NCBI RefSeq assembly: GCF_000001735.4
Contig: NC_003070.9
Coordinates: 25,343,971 to 25,407,970 of the forward strand
Source: Arabidopsis thaliana
Lineage: Eukaryota > Streptophyta > Magnoliopsida > Brassicales > Brassicaceae
Direction: 5' to 3'
DNA: 64,000 bases
The notes beneath the pieces were generated by a model. It saw only the letters and a list, made by a program, of their open reading frames with translations, did no database searches and was not told the origin of the DNA. Positions 1-11,028 of the stretch are shown piece by piece; position 1 is the first letter of the stretch; each line of letters opens with the position of its first letter. The position numbers were made by a program, and so were the translations under genes.

Positions 1-118
1 TTCTTCTTCTTCTAAATGACTAATATCATTCTTCTTCTTCGATTCTTCTTCTTCTTCAATCCTTCTTCTTCTTCGATCATTCTTCTTCTTCGATCCTTCT
101 TCTTCTTCTTCTTTTCTG
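1..118. repeat. Imperfect TTC/TTCTTCTTCGAT microsatellite
   Basis: The first 118 bases are mostly runs of TTC broken by GAT and AAT (for example ttcttcttctt followed by cgatcc). This is a pyrimidine-rich trinucleotide microsatellite, cut by the window edge. No gene is visible in 119-310. Confidence 0.8.
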
Positions 119-317
119 AGTTGGATTCGTCATCTGAATGCTTTCAAATTGATGGTTGGATTTGATTTGCTTTAGTTTCTTCTTGCTTTTTCTTTGTGGT
201 TTTGGATTCCGTTGATGATGCCCTTCTTCTTCACTGTTGATTTGGATTTCAATCTAGAAATGAAGGCTTTTCACCATTTTTCACAAGTTTTTTTCCTTTT
301 TTTTTTTAACACCCAGA

Positions 318-478
318 CAAACCGAAAAACCGAATGCCAAAAACCGAATAAACCGTGTCCGAACCGAACCGAACCGAATCATTAGTCGGTTCTATTCGGA
401 ATAGATTTCAATTTCCGAATAACCCGAGAAACCGAAAAACCGAAACCGAATAACCCGATCGGACAAAAGTCGCAGGCC
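318..478. repeat. CCGAA-rich dispersed repeat (TE-derived terminus)
   Basis: The stretch is built of aaccgaa and aaaccg units on one strand, with ttcggtt/attcgg units within it, and ends at gtcgcaggccta. Plant genomes carry many hAT-like and other non-autonomous elements with CCGAA-rich subterminal repeats and a TAGGCCTG-type terminus. I did not find the second terminus or a target duplication, so the family assignment is inference. A weaker relative of the same motif is at about 59574-59650. Confidence 0.45.
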
Positions 479-602
479 TAAGATATACTATACATCTGAA
501 TATTACATTTGCATCTAACCGTAGCATGAAAAGTGAGAGGAACCAAAGGCTTCTATTATATATGGAATTAGCAGAGTTGGGCAAACGTTGCAGGTTCTGT
601 TT

Positions 603-3600
603 TTAAATAGAGATGATGGAAGCGTGCATCGATTCTGGACCGCCTTTGTAGGTAAGCTCAACGAAAGTACCTGCACCTTCTCCTTTCGCAAGTCTTCCCG
701 GGTTTACACAAACGCACTTGGCTGCATCCTCCTCTTCGCCAAGGGATAAAATCTTCATAACAATTCAAGAAAAAATTCAGTAATTCTTCTTTTAGAGTCT
801 AACTTCTGAATTTGATGGCACTATTAACATACTGACTCACCTTCACGAAGTACCTCATGTCTGATGGAAGTAGAAGAATATCCGGGATTGATGAAATCTG
901 TAGCGCCTTAGGAGCGAGTGAGGAATCATAAGGGAGGCTCTCGGGCGGTGGATACAGCGGATAGAAGCTGTTTCATAAGAATCCAATTTCTGAGTATTTG
1001 GTAGCTGAGAATCTAGTTGGATCTAGTAGACGCAAAAGTTACCTTCGCTGACGGAGGAGATGGCTAGCGAGTCTGGACATGCGATCAGTGGGGACTCCAC
1101 TTGGATTTTTTGACATCTCCTCCCCACTCAGCTGTTTTAGTACATCCACCGTGCAGCAACTTACCTTCACCTGAGAATACCCAGTTAACATTTTATGTTG
1201 CAAGGACTTGAGAGAATATGGCTTCTCAGAAGAGAACTGTCACAGTGATTTTCTAACCTGGTTTGCCTCAAAGGTCCCCGGGTTTGACAGACTAGTCATC
1301 TGTAATGTATGATGAGACAGAGACATGAAAAAAGTAAATATATATCCACCTGTGCACAGAGAGAGTTGAGTGAAGGAAGGGAGACTTGTTAATGAGAAGA
1401 ATCAAATACCTGATGTTCGAGATCAGGTATGTGAATGTCGAAAGGAGGCTGCAAACACAACAAGAAACTTTTCGAATCAAACAGAGAAGACGAATGCGGA
1501 AACTCTAGAAGAGAGATATTAAGAGGAAATAGAAAAGAGCACCTGTGGGAATATGAAATCATGGTTAGCATCACGAATGGATGGCACCAGAACCACTCTT
1601 ACTTCTGAACCCATGAATTCCACGTAATCTTGCAACTGAGAAACTCAAAAACCATAAACATCTTTGTTTATTCCAAAGTCAGTCAGTATTCAGTATATCT
1701 ATTTGTCCTATTTTCAGTACCTTCCTGAGGACTTCCACTTGGAATATCTCATTAAAGGTGGCATCAACAGCGCCTTTCTTAATCTCTGGATGCTCAGAAT
1801 CCACAAATGGTCCAAGCTGAGTTTGGAAATAAAACGTAAGTGATCCCGAGACACAATCACACAAGAGACAAATATCTACAGAATGTGTGAATGCATTCTA
1901 GTTACTCACCAGCACGAGTAACTGTGGTGGCTTTCTTTTTGCATAGGCTAGTAGCTCATTCAGTGGCTCAAACAGCAAGTTGTCTGATGTGGTGAATGGT
2001 CCGGATGCAATTATCTGTCAACAGAAAGACCTTTAAACATCATTTTGAATCCCAAACTAGAAAATTATGATGCTAACTGATTCTAAACACACCATCCTTG
2101 TGCTTGGTAATGACAACTTAATAGCTATGCATAAAAACAGAACATATCCATACATTCATCTCAAATATCATCATAAAAGAAAAGGGGAACACAGCATACA
2201 AATTTTGTTTGGCATTATCGAAGTCAGTAACTAAAGTAGCTCCACTCCAAGTTACCAATCTAGCTAAGTAAAACAGCTTTGTAATCTCTAAATTCTCAAC
2301 ATTCTGCAGTTATCTCATCTCAACATTATGATTATGTGTGTATAAATGTACGAGAAAGAAGTGTGCCAGAATCATATAAAATAATCAATGGGTTCCTTGA
2401 CGATATAGGTAAAAAAATACTAGTACAGCTCCCTTGACATGAAGGAGTGCATACTTACAAATGAAACCTCTGATTTTTGACAGGATTCTTCTGCAGGAAC
2501 TAAGACTTCCTGATCCAAGATTTGCCTCTTAGCAGGAGGTAGATCCACGTCAACAGTAAGTGTTAAAGGAACTGAATCTAGCAGCTTAGATGCAGTGAGA
2601 TAATGTCCACTAGGATTTTGCCCCTCAATGCCAACTACCTGCATCAAATTCAGACAACTTCCACATGAATATTATGAGTGTTCTGTGGAAAAAACACAAT
2701 ATCTAATGTTGTTAGCTTTAAGCTATCACCTGGCCAGGAAAAATGGAGAACTGATCTAGTCTCTTTAAGTCCACTGGAACACGCTGTCCTGAAGTACGCT
2801 CGGCACTGCAATCATCGAATTTGTTGGCATTAGGATAAGGAAACTCTGGATATTTGGAACTGAGGCTTCATGTTTAAAAGAAAGTTATGCCAATAACTAA
2901 CTATAAATGGCTATACCCTATAGGACCACAATGTAAGTCATTCTAGTATCCAAATTGTTGAATATGCAACTTTTTATAACACAGGATTCATAATCCTTCA
3001 CGATGATATACAAAGAAAAGTGAAGTCATGATGGACTAACCTGCTCTGCAATAGAATGGACTTATCATTCAAATGCCCCTCTCCATCACAGCAAATCATT
3101 CCCACAGCAAATATACTTCTCTGCAGCAATCAGTAGCACAATGTAATAAATTCTATACCCCAATGTTAATTTATTTGACACCAAAGTAGTATGTATGAAC
3201 AAACCTACCTGTGAAGCAACAGCCGGATCCACCTGTTCCTCATATAATCCCGAGGCAGCAAATGCATCTGCATGCCTTACGATCCGATACTCGAGTGCAC
3301 TAAACCTGTCCTCAGTTCTGTCATACATGAACCTGCAACCTGGTTCAGGGCCTGAGCCATTGACTTTTAGAGAACACCGCTGGCTGGTTTGAACTCTCTT
3401 AATGATATCATCCTCACTGTTTTCTACATCATTGTTGTTTCCATTCTCTGCATGTGCCGCCACATTACCCACATTGAACTTCACCACAAACTTCTCGATT
3501 CGTGACCCAAAAGGTGTCACATGTCCAACTGACTTCCCAGTAGAATAGCCATAATCTCTTGATCTACTTATCGAATCAAACGGATCCGGATGTAACCGTT

Positions 3601-4317
3601 GAGACTTGTTTGTAGGAGTAGTAACAATCTCTTCCGTATCTTCTTGCACCCCATCCAAAAGCCTGAACCAAAAAACCAAATCTCTATATCTTCAAAAACA
3701 AAATCTGTTTAAAGCTAATGCAAAGTAAGAAGAAACATGGTCAAAAAGCACTTACATATCTACATCTCTATTTGAGTAAAGATGCAGACCAGCTTCTTCC
3801 ACTCTCATAATAGATTCTTTCTGTTCATTCTGAAGATGCAATACAAACCCATCCATGTCATCTTTCTTAACAGTTTGATCAAGAAGTTGTCTGTTGCATC
3901 AAACCAAACACAATGGAAAAAACAAACAAACTCAATTCTCTTCGCCATCACTAACACAACCACTCTAATCATGAAATTGGTCACTATTTAAACATCAATA
4001 CAATCTCAAGAGGTAACAAAAGCTTTGAATTTTACTATTGGGCAATGGAAAATAAGAAAAATGTGATTTTTACCGATTGAGATGATAAAGTTCCCAACTT
4101 GAAACAAGATCAGAAGGCTTAAGACTGTAATTTATGCAGAGAGTAACACCTGTAAGAAAAAAACAGTCAGATATAAACAAAAGTTAAAAGATCTGGGCAG
4201 AGAGATATTAGATTAGGGGATAGTGTCTCGCTTACATCTCTTAAGAATCTCGTCTTCTTCCACAAGAATAAAGCCGCTTCTTTTAAACTCGTTCTTTATT
4301 TCCTCATCTGTAGCCAT
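603..4317 (-). CDS. POLA2: DNA polymerase alpha subunit B (POLA2), 15 exons; frameshift in exon 2 as read
   Basis: Regulatory B subunit of the polymerase alpha-primase complex, which makes the RNA-DNA primers of nuclear replication. Exons read on the minus strand: 4236-4317, 4074-4151, 3756-3890, 3209-3662, 3041-3120, 2730-2805, 2459-2638, 1910-2014, 1721-1816, 1543-1635, 1410-1448, 1258-1299, 1043-1170, 841-967, 603-752. All introns are GT-AG. The N-terminal part (MATDEEIKNEFKRSG) corresponds to the small helical N-domain. The body carries the inactive calcineurin-like phosphoesterase fold of B subunits (segments IIASGPFTTSDN, LGPFVDSEH, VLVPSIRDANHD). Exons 2 to 15 keep phase at every junction, but exon 1 to exon 2 is out of phase by two bases: an (AG)4 run at 4138-4145 needs to be (AG)3. 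Without the extra unit the product is 620 aa; as read it stops a few codons into exon 2. The gene identity is secure; whether this allele is functional is not. Confidence 0.93.
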
Positions 4318-4406
4318 TTTCTTTCAACTTCACTCTCTCGCTCTCTCTGTGTTTCCTAGAGAGAGAAGCTTTTTGTTGTGGGCGACTGGTGAAGACGAAG
4401 GCAAGT

Positions 4407-4415
4407 GGCGGGAAA
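4407..4415 (-). promoter_or_regulatory. E2F binding site upstream of POLA2
   Basis: On the minus strand this reads TTTCCCGCC, an exact match to the canonical E2F element, about 90 bp upstream of the POLA2 start codon. A related gggcggga lies at about 4429. S-phase replication genes in plants are commonly driven by E2F/DP, so the site fits its gene. Binding is inferred, not shown. Confidence 0.7.
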
Positions 4416-4490
4416 TTGTCTGGTTTAGGGCGGGATGTTGGCTAATGCCCTTTTCTCTAACCTTCTTATTTAATGGACCCGAGTTTTAAA

Positions 4491-4524
4491 TGGGCCTTAA
4501 ATTTTGAACAAAAACAAATGGGCC
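4491..4524. promoter_or_regulatory. Pair of site II (TGGGCC) elements upstream of POLA2
   Basis: TGGGCC occurs at 4491-4496 and again at 4519-4524, each inside atgggcctt. Site II elements bind TCP factors and are frequent in promoters of genes active in dividing cells. Together with the E2F site they form a plausible proliferation-type promoter 170-210 bp upstream of the POLA2 ATG. Confidence 0.5.
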
Positions 4525-4969
4525 TTGAATACGTTAAACGTTAAATGAGTGAAAGGTGAAAACAGTTCAACAGAAACTGAAACGGTTGACTAATTCCGTT
4601 GACTTTTTGCAACACGGAAAATAGTTCATGTAGGGAATTTGAATAAATATTTTGGTCAGACTGAATTTGGCTAGATTATCAAATTTGGAGTATGAAAAAC
4701 ACATGTATATAATAAAATAGGCTATTTACCTTATTGCTTAGCTCCGAAACCAACATTATAAATTATCACACAAATTTGTAGGGAATTAAAGAATTTGGTT
4801 TTTGGATTTTGTAAGCAAATTGCCAAAATCTATCTAAATCCAGATTTTCTAGATTTGTTTTTTTTTTAAACTATTTTTATTATTTTAGAAAATCTACTTT
4901 TATTACAATTGTGAATGGGCAATAAATTAGATTTTGGTAAATAAAAAAACTAAAATATTTTTACCTATT

Positions 4970-5276
4970 TTCTACTAAATATTTTCCCATGATTTTCCTT
5001 CTAATTTCCTACAAAATTTCTTATACAAATGTAATCTTAGGAAAATTGAAGGAAGTCGTCCTTACCATTTTCGTACCAATTATTTTTCCATGACTTTCTT
5101 TCCAATTTCCTACGAGATTTCCTACGACAATACATTTCGTAGGATTTTGGTAGAAAATTTTGTACGAAATTTTGACGACTATTTTCATAGTAATCTCACA
5201 GAAATTTGGTAAGAAATATCTTCTACTAAAATTTTGGTAGGAAATTTGGTAGGAAAAACCTATGTTTTCTTGTAGT
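4970..5276. mobile_element. CACTA (En/Spm-like) terminus with subterminal repeats
   Basis: The block ends with ctatgttttcttgtagt (5259-5275), the reverse complement of the usual CACTACAAGAAAACATAG terminus of plant CACTA elements. The last base is mismatched (TAGTC instead of TAGTG). Internal to it are many short repeats in both orientations: tttcctac, ggtaggaaatt, tacgaaatttt, ggtagaaaattt. Subterminal repeats of this kind are typical of the family. I could not find the opposite terminus, so this is probably a fragment; the left limit is approximate. Confidence 0.6.
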
Positions 5277-5281
5277 CCTAC

Positions 5282-6182
5282 ACTAGAAAAAATGGAACCT
5301 TACGAACACTAGGGAAAGTATTTGATGATAAAGGCAAGCTTGTCTGTTTGTTTAAGCATCGAAAAGACGGAGAAGAAGACGCAAAATAAAAAGCAGCTGT
5401 CTATTTGTTGGACCACCCTATTTCCTCACATCGTTCCACTTCTTCGGATCTCATTGGTTTTGGTGGTGCTACACCAACTGTTTTTAACCGAACAAAGGAA
5501 GGTTGTTTGGTTTCTTATGTTGAGAATGATGGTGTTGTTGGTGACTTCATCACTCAATTCCAATTCAGGACTCTCCCTCAAGAAATCCACAAGCTCGACA
5601 TTTTCCATATTCGCTTTGGAAGTACGGATTGTCATGATTGGAACACAATATCCCTGATAGATGCGGAAGGGATACACCGTTTGAATTTCATAGATAATGA
5701 AAAGTGCTTCAATACCGAAGTAAGTTTGATTTTTTTTTATGTTTTAGTCTCTATTTATGTCACACTAATGTCGTTAACAATATCTTCTTCTTTGTGTAGT
5801 ATAATTTTCGTACAAAAAGATTAAGTCAAAACAATCTTTCACTAACAAAATGGTGAACTATGTGAATGGGCTCGACGTGGAAGGTGATATCTTATTTTTG
5901 AAAGCATGTGGATGGGATGTTCCAAGAGAGATTACGGTCCCTTTCATGATTTATACTTATTTTTTGAAAAAAGCGGTTCAACATCACCTCACTATCTACG
6001 ATATGGCCGTTATTGCCCTGAATCATCGCAAACCCCCTAAATTCAACCTTTGCAAGATGGTCTTGGAAGATAATGCGGAGAATTCCCAAGAAGATGAACT
6101 TTTTTTACGAAAGACTTATGAGAAGATAGATTCACGGCTAGAGGAGTACCCGCGGTTGTTCTTTAAGAAGAATAGATGGTAA
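5282..6182 (+). pseudogene. Degenerate phosphatidylinositol 4-kinase gamma-like pseudogene
   Basis: Reading from 5318 gives VFDDKGKLVCLFKHRKDG, an in-frame TAA at 5387-5389, then KAAVYLLDHP and onward. The fragment aligns by eye with the PI3/PI4-kinase fold of plant PI4K-gamma proteins: the AAYLLD helix, then HKLDIFHIRFGSTDCHDWN, equivalent to the family's catalytic-loop pattern ending TDRHxxN with R replaced by C. After an intron-like segment (GT at 5720, AG at 5798-5799) a second block, 5850-6182, matches the family's C-terminal helices (YVNGLDVEGD, then YTYFLKKAV). The two blocks do not join in one frame by one base. The N-terminal part is missing: a CACTA terminus ends immediately upstream. 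A stop, a frame break, 5' truncation and loss of the catalytic Arg together say pseudogene. Its last codon lies 6 bp before an inverted-repeat arm. The family call is my alignment from memory. Confidence 0.65.
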
Positions 6183-6187
6183 ATGAT

Positions 6188-7608
6188 TGGTTAGGTAGTT
6201 ATAAAGACAATAATGGTGTAGAAATAAATCATGTCATGTCTTTTAGGTGTTCTTGAATCTCTGTGTCAGTCATTTCCTAATGAGCACCCTTAGATTCCAA
6301 ATACAGCTTTTGGCCTGATTAGTACGTAACTACTGATTTGCGGATAAATAAAAAAGTATTAGTAACTCCATCTTTTGTCCATTTTATTTTTGAAGAAAGA
6401 TCTTTAATTTGAGCATTGGCAAAGAAGTTCCACTTTTGTCTTGCCACAACAAAATTCTTCTCGTTCTTTGTTTCAGGAGGCATATTCATATGAGACATTT
6501 GAACCGATTCTAAATAAGGCTGTATTATCGAGTTTTATGAAAACATTTTTTTGTAAAAACTTTAGGACCGGTGTCCGTATTTGACAGACGAGAGAAAACT
6601 CGTTTATAAACAAAAACAAGTCTCGACAAATCCTATTTATAAACCTTCAAACCCCAAATTAAGTCATGTATATTAACACAATCATTCTATTTATATAAAA
6701 AGACCGCGGGTATCTTTTTCTGTAAATGATTTTGACTTTAGTTCCCACACCGCAAAACAATATGGTTCATAGTTCCAACTACACAATCTTCTTACCTTCC
6801 AAGATTCCACTTCTTGAAAACAAGATCATTGCTCTAATCAAACCCTGATAATAGAGTCTAAACTATAAAGCAGCAAGTGTTCTAAACTAGTAGTGAACTA
6901 ATGAAATTTCTGGATATGGTTGTAATCAATCGCCTGAAATAGAGAGTAGAAAGCATCAAAGTGGTCTAAACTAGTAGTGAACTATGCATTTCTTTTTAGC
7001 AAAAAACAGGTTGTTGGAATTGAGAATCCTAGATTAAATCATACAAGAAGAAAAGCTTCATGAGAAGAAGAAGATGTAGAACAGAGGAAGAAGCATCGGA
7101 GGAAGAAGACGATGTCGGAGAAGAAGTCGTGAACAAGGTCAACGACATAAGCAAAGTCAACAACATAAAGGAGTTGGGCTTTGTTGTTTTGTAATAAGTA
7201 ATTGGGCTAATTGTTTTGTTAGGCCCAAATGAGTAGAAGTATTGTGTTGTGTTGTTAGTTTAAGATAGAGTCTATGTTGTGTAAGAGTGAATTAAGGAGT
7301 TGGAAGTTCCAACATAGTAGAGTGGCTGATGTAAGTCTTAGGACAATGATGTGGTCTAGAGTCTAAGTGTGTGTAGTGTAGCAAGTGGAGCAAAACCACT
7401 ATATGTATGTGTGTCTTTATGTTGTATAATATTATCCAAGCCAATACAATGTAGTCTTAAAAGTAAATGCGTTCTTGTTCTTTCTCTCTAGAACAAGTAA
7501 ACCAAAAACAGAGTAAAAGATAGAGAGAAAGTGAGAATCACAACACAGGTGTTCATAGTTCCAACTACAAAATCTTATCTTCCAAGTAAACAAGATCATG
7601 GCTATTTT
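6188..7608. repeat. Left arm of a large inverted repeat (interrupted by a solo LTR)
   Basis: 6188-7006 and 7551-7608 are together the reverse complement of 12486-13397. Anchors are easy to see: ggttaggtagtta here and taactacctaacc at 13384-13396; tttaggaccggtgtc at 6563 and gacaccggtcctaaa at 13006; accgcgggtatc at 6704 and gatacccgcggt at 12866. There are small indels and substitutions. The arm starts 6 bp after the PI4K-like pseudogene and ends within ccaagtaaacaagatcatgg. No long reading frame runs through it. Confidence 0.85.
7012..7545. mobile_element. Solo LTR, 534 bp, with 5-bp target duplication CAGGT
   Basis: The element begins tgttggaatt and ends aatcacaaca, giving TG...CA ends with TGTTG/CAACA inverted termini. 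It is bounded on both sides by caggt (7007-7011 and 7546-7550). Length and ends fit a copia-type LTR. No primer-binding site, polyprotein or second LTR is present, so it is a solo LTR left by LTR-LTR recombination. The matching place in the right arm (about 12557-12570) lacks the element and has a single copy of the target, so insertion came after the arms were duplicated. Confidence 0.85.
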
Positions 7609-8157
7609 CTCTAATTGCTTAGGTTCGAAACCAACATTATAAAATATTTTTGAGAACTTAAACTCGGATGCGTAGCAGTTAGCACTACGTTTTAATTGGC
7701 CGAACCACTATGTTTGAGTATTTAACCAAATTTTCACTACACACTTACACATAATTAAGACGTAAGAAGCTCTTAAAAATTAAAATTATGAACATAAACT
7801 ACCTAAAGATCAGGTGTGAGTAGGCTTGATCCAATAAACATTAAAATCCCTAATAATATGTTTGACTCCTTAGAATAGAGTTTTCGTAGATGTATGAGAT
7901 TTTTAATATGGTTAATAGACATAATTAGTGGGTGCTCGAACTGATTTTAAAGATGATATATATTTTGGATAATACATTATATCAAATTTTATAAAAAAAA
8001 ATACAAACCTTTAGAATTGACCATTAATTATTGGCCACTGAACAAATGGCGAAATGAAAGTATATATGAGACACATGACCAGTTGTGTTTCGAAAATGAA
8101 ATTGTCAAAACAACATTGGATTGATGGAAACAAAGGGTTCGAAAAATAAAGTGGTCT
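7609..8157. other. Spacer downstream of the LHT gene
   Basis: AT-rich spacer between the inverted-repeat arm and the 3' end of the transporter. The segment ttgcttaggttcgaaaccaacattataaa at 7616-7644 is a diverged copy of 4734-4762, a short dispersed repeat. I see no gene here. Confidence 0.6.
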
Positions 8158-9938
8158 TCAAGAGAAGAATTCGTAGTTTTTGGCTGAGATAATAATGGTT
8201 CTGAGGCCACCAATGGGAGCTAGGATCGTCAATATAACACCAACTACTATGCAAAACTGCAATTACAGAACCAAACAACTTGTTATTGTCAAATATATAG
8301 GGTAGAAATAAAAACACATATTTAGTAGAAGAAGATGATGAGTAAAAGAAAATATACCCAATTAATACACCAAGACAATCCATACTTCTTTGGTTTCTTG
8401 ATACAAAGCCACATGATGCATGGTAGCTAAACATAGTACAATACAAAAGGTAGATCAAGTTGAGTTACTAGAATTTTCAAACAAATGAATAGGCTTAATT
8501 AGTGTATTGAATTACTTACATAGTAAGTTGTTGGGGCAAAGGCGAATCCTCCGAAAAACCCGAGCAATCCACCAAAAAATGGGATGCATATGGCAACGAA
8601 CATCGTGAAAGCTGTTCCATTGATCCAATGTTATAAATTCATATGTTACTATCTAGGAGAATTGATTTAATATGAATAAGAACTTACCAACATATAGAGT
8701 ACGAGTGATGAAGCGGAGTTTGAAGGAAGGAGCGAACATCATCTTCTTTACCAAAAAGGTTTCGAGCATGTCAAAGACCGGCATTGCGTATATTTGGTAG
8801 CTTCCAATGACATGGACAACCACGAATGCGTTAGCAATGGCGATAAGCCAGATGGGTTTCTCCAACGTCATGAGAATATTGTCGTCCACACTGTTTCCAA
8901 AGATATAGTAGCAAACAAATGCAACGGGAAAGTAGCATATGGCAACAACGATGTATGCAACTACTACTCCTTTCCACATTGCAATCTTTGATGGTTTCTC
9001 AGGTGTTGAAGGAATAGTAGCTTGTATCTCCAACACAACGTTGTGACCTGCATACGCAAATGCCACATCTCCTAGTGCATTCAAGAAGTTGAATACATTT
9101 CCTGAGGTTGTAGATGCTCTAGACGAGTAGTCTACATTTGGATGAACTCCTTTCTTCACCGAGGTTGCCCAAGCGATTGTCGAGTAGCTGCATATATTAC
9201 AATCACATTAATAAATCTCAAATAGACCATTTTTTAAAAAAAGAACAACAGGCTATATTGATTTTGAGTTGTACTTACCTCAAAGACATAACGGCAGCAG
9301 CAAGGGAGACGATAGATATGGAGTTAAAATTAGGGAGATGAGCAAGAACAAAGTGTATGGAAGCGAAGATCATGATCCAATATGTAGTTCTTATATTTTT
9401 GCAATCGGTGCAAAGAAGGTCATGAATTTTTTTCAATGACTTCCCTCCCGTAACCATGTACACAATATCCACACCTACTTCAACGATTAGTTGTTGTGGC
9501 ACCACGATCCATAGTCCGAGCTTCTCCCCAAACGCGTGTTGGCCTAATTCGTGGTACCTGTCGAACCTCTTCCCTGGAACCATCTCGTGCATTTGCACCA
9601 TCTGCCATAGTGTGTAGAATGTTATCAGCCATGACATTATCATTATTGTCACTCCAGGTCCCCTGCCATCAAAATTGAGTGTAATATTAATATTGAACGT
9701 GTATATAGAGATTTTCTAATGAGATATTTATATATGTAGCTAGATTGGATATATACCATCCAAGATTAGACATGGCGTAAGGTAAGCTGAGTACACCAGC
9801 CCCGACCATGGCGGTGACATTGTGAAACGCAGAGTACCACCACTTGGCATTTCTAGAGGATGTTATCGGTAACCAATCGTCTACATTCTTCTGCTTTGTG
9901 GACGCGTCCTTGGTTGGAGACGATTGACTTTTCTCCAT
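8158..9938 (-). CDS. Lysine-histidine transporter-like amino-acid permease (LHT family)
   Basis: Proton-coupled amino-acid importer of the AAAP family, expected in the plasma membrane. Six exons on the minus strand: 9757-9938, 9279-9662, 8688-9187, 8520-8611, 8358-8426, 8158-8256, all GT-AG and in phase, giving 441 aa, the normal family length. The hydrophilic N-terminus carries [20 protein letters not shown], then the hallmark first membrane helix with [21 protein letters not shown]. Further hydrophobic segments follow throughout (about ten), including [20 protein letters not shown], a conserved LHT segment. I chose the ATG at 9938 because it opens MEKSQSSPT directly before the conserved domain; an alternative upstream frame runs through untranslated leader. 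Substrate range cannot be told from sequence. It sits alone between the two inverted-repeat arms with the DUF295 gene. Confidence 0.93.
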
Positions 9939-11028
9939 CTTATTTTGGCTTTGAAGAACAGAAAAAAATGTGGGACACAATTAGATGATGAGAACCAAAA
10001 GGATTCAAGAGCAAGGCAATTTCTTTCCTGAGGATTGAAATGTGCCTTGTGACAATGATTATTGCAAAGAGTTCTCAATTTATATATACAATTTCATTTC
10101 ACTATTTTTTTTTCCTTTTATATTTTTAGTGAATTTCAAAAAAAGGAATTTATTGGTTGTTGCTTTATGACAGATTAGTTTCACGCTCTGTTTCACAAGA
10201 TAGCCATGATCGTTGTTGGAATTGTTGCGGTGTATGATCTCTAATTACTTATACCACATGGCTTTTTTGATATTTTTGGCTGATGATTATGGTATAAGTC
10301 ATTAGTCAATGCTCTTTTGCCTAACGTGAAAAGTGTTTTGCATGCTATTAATGACCAAAATAGTCATTTCTTGATTTTATTTTGATTCATCTATTGATCT
10401 GTTTCTAGTATAACTGACTACCCGTTATATCAAAAGTTAATTTAGGGGAGAATATAGTTACTGCAGGTTTACAACCCACACCTTCCTCTTTTAATGAGAA
10501 AAAAAAACAAATCTTAAACCAAATTACTTTTCTTTATTTATATTTTTGTATAATATTTTATCTTATTTTAAATTGATTTTAATAACCTTAAGTGTTATTT
10601 TACCATTTTACAAAATGTGAGGGTTTAAAAACCCACAAATTGAGTGTCTTTTTCATGTTTTTAGAAAAAGTTTGGATCTTTTAACCCATTTTTCCCAACT
10701 TTCCATAATCATCTAAAGTTTTATGTATAAATCTTATCAAATCATTTAGAATTTATTTTGTAATCATATATAAATCACCTAGATATCCTTAAATCTTAAT
10801 AAAATCCCTCCAAATGTTTAGTTTCAACACACCCCTTAATAGTTGACTAATCACCTAAAAGACAGATCATGGTAAATTAGCAGTTTTTTTTTTGTAAAGT
10901 AGCTTGCAATCATTGTAAAGTAGTTTTAATTTTCATGTTCAATATAAAATCTTCGATAGGAAGACATCTTTGATCTCCGAAAAAACCCTAAGCAGTACCC
11001 TCAAACGCAAGAACCTTAGCTCTTGATA
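9939..11028. other. Divergent intergenic region between LHT and the DUF295 gene
   Basis: About 1.1 kb of AT-rich sequence serving as 5' flank of both the LHT gene (minus) and the DUF295 gene (plus). An AAACCCTAA telo-box lies at 10983-10991, 38 bp before the DUF295 start codon. I see no other gene or repeat in it. Confidence 0.6.

Noticed and set aside
3086-3679. A long minus-strand frame that could be called as a separate 197-aa protein
   Set aside because: It is POLA2 exon 4 plus intron read-through at both ends; the exon 4 part is used in the POLA2 call.
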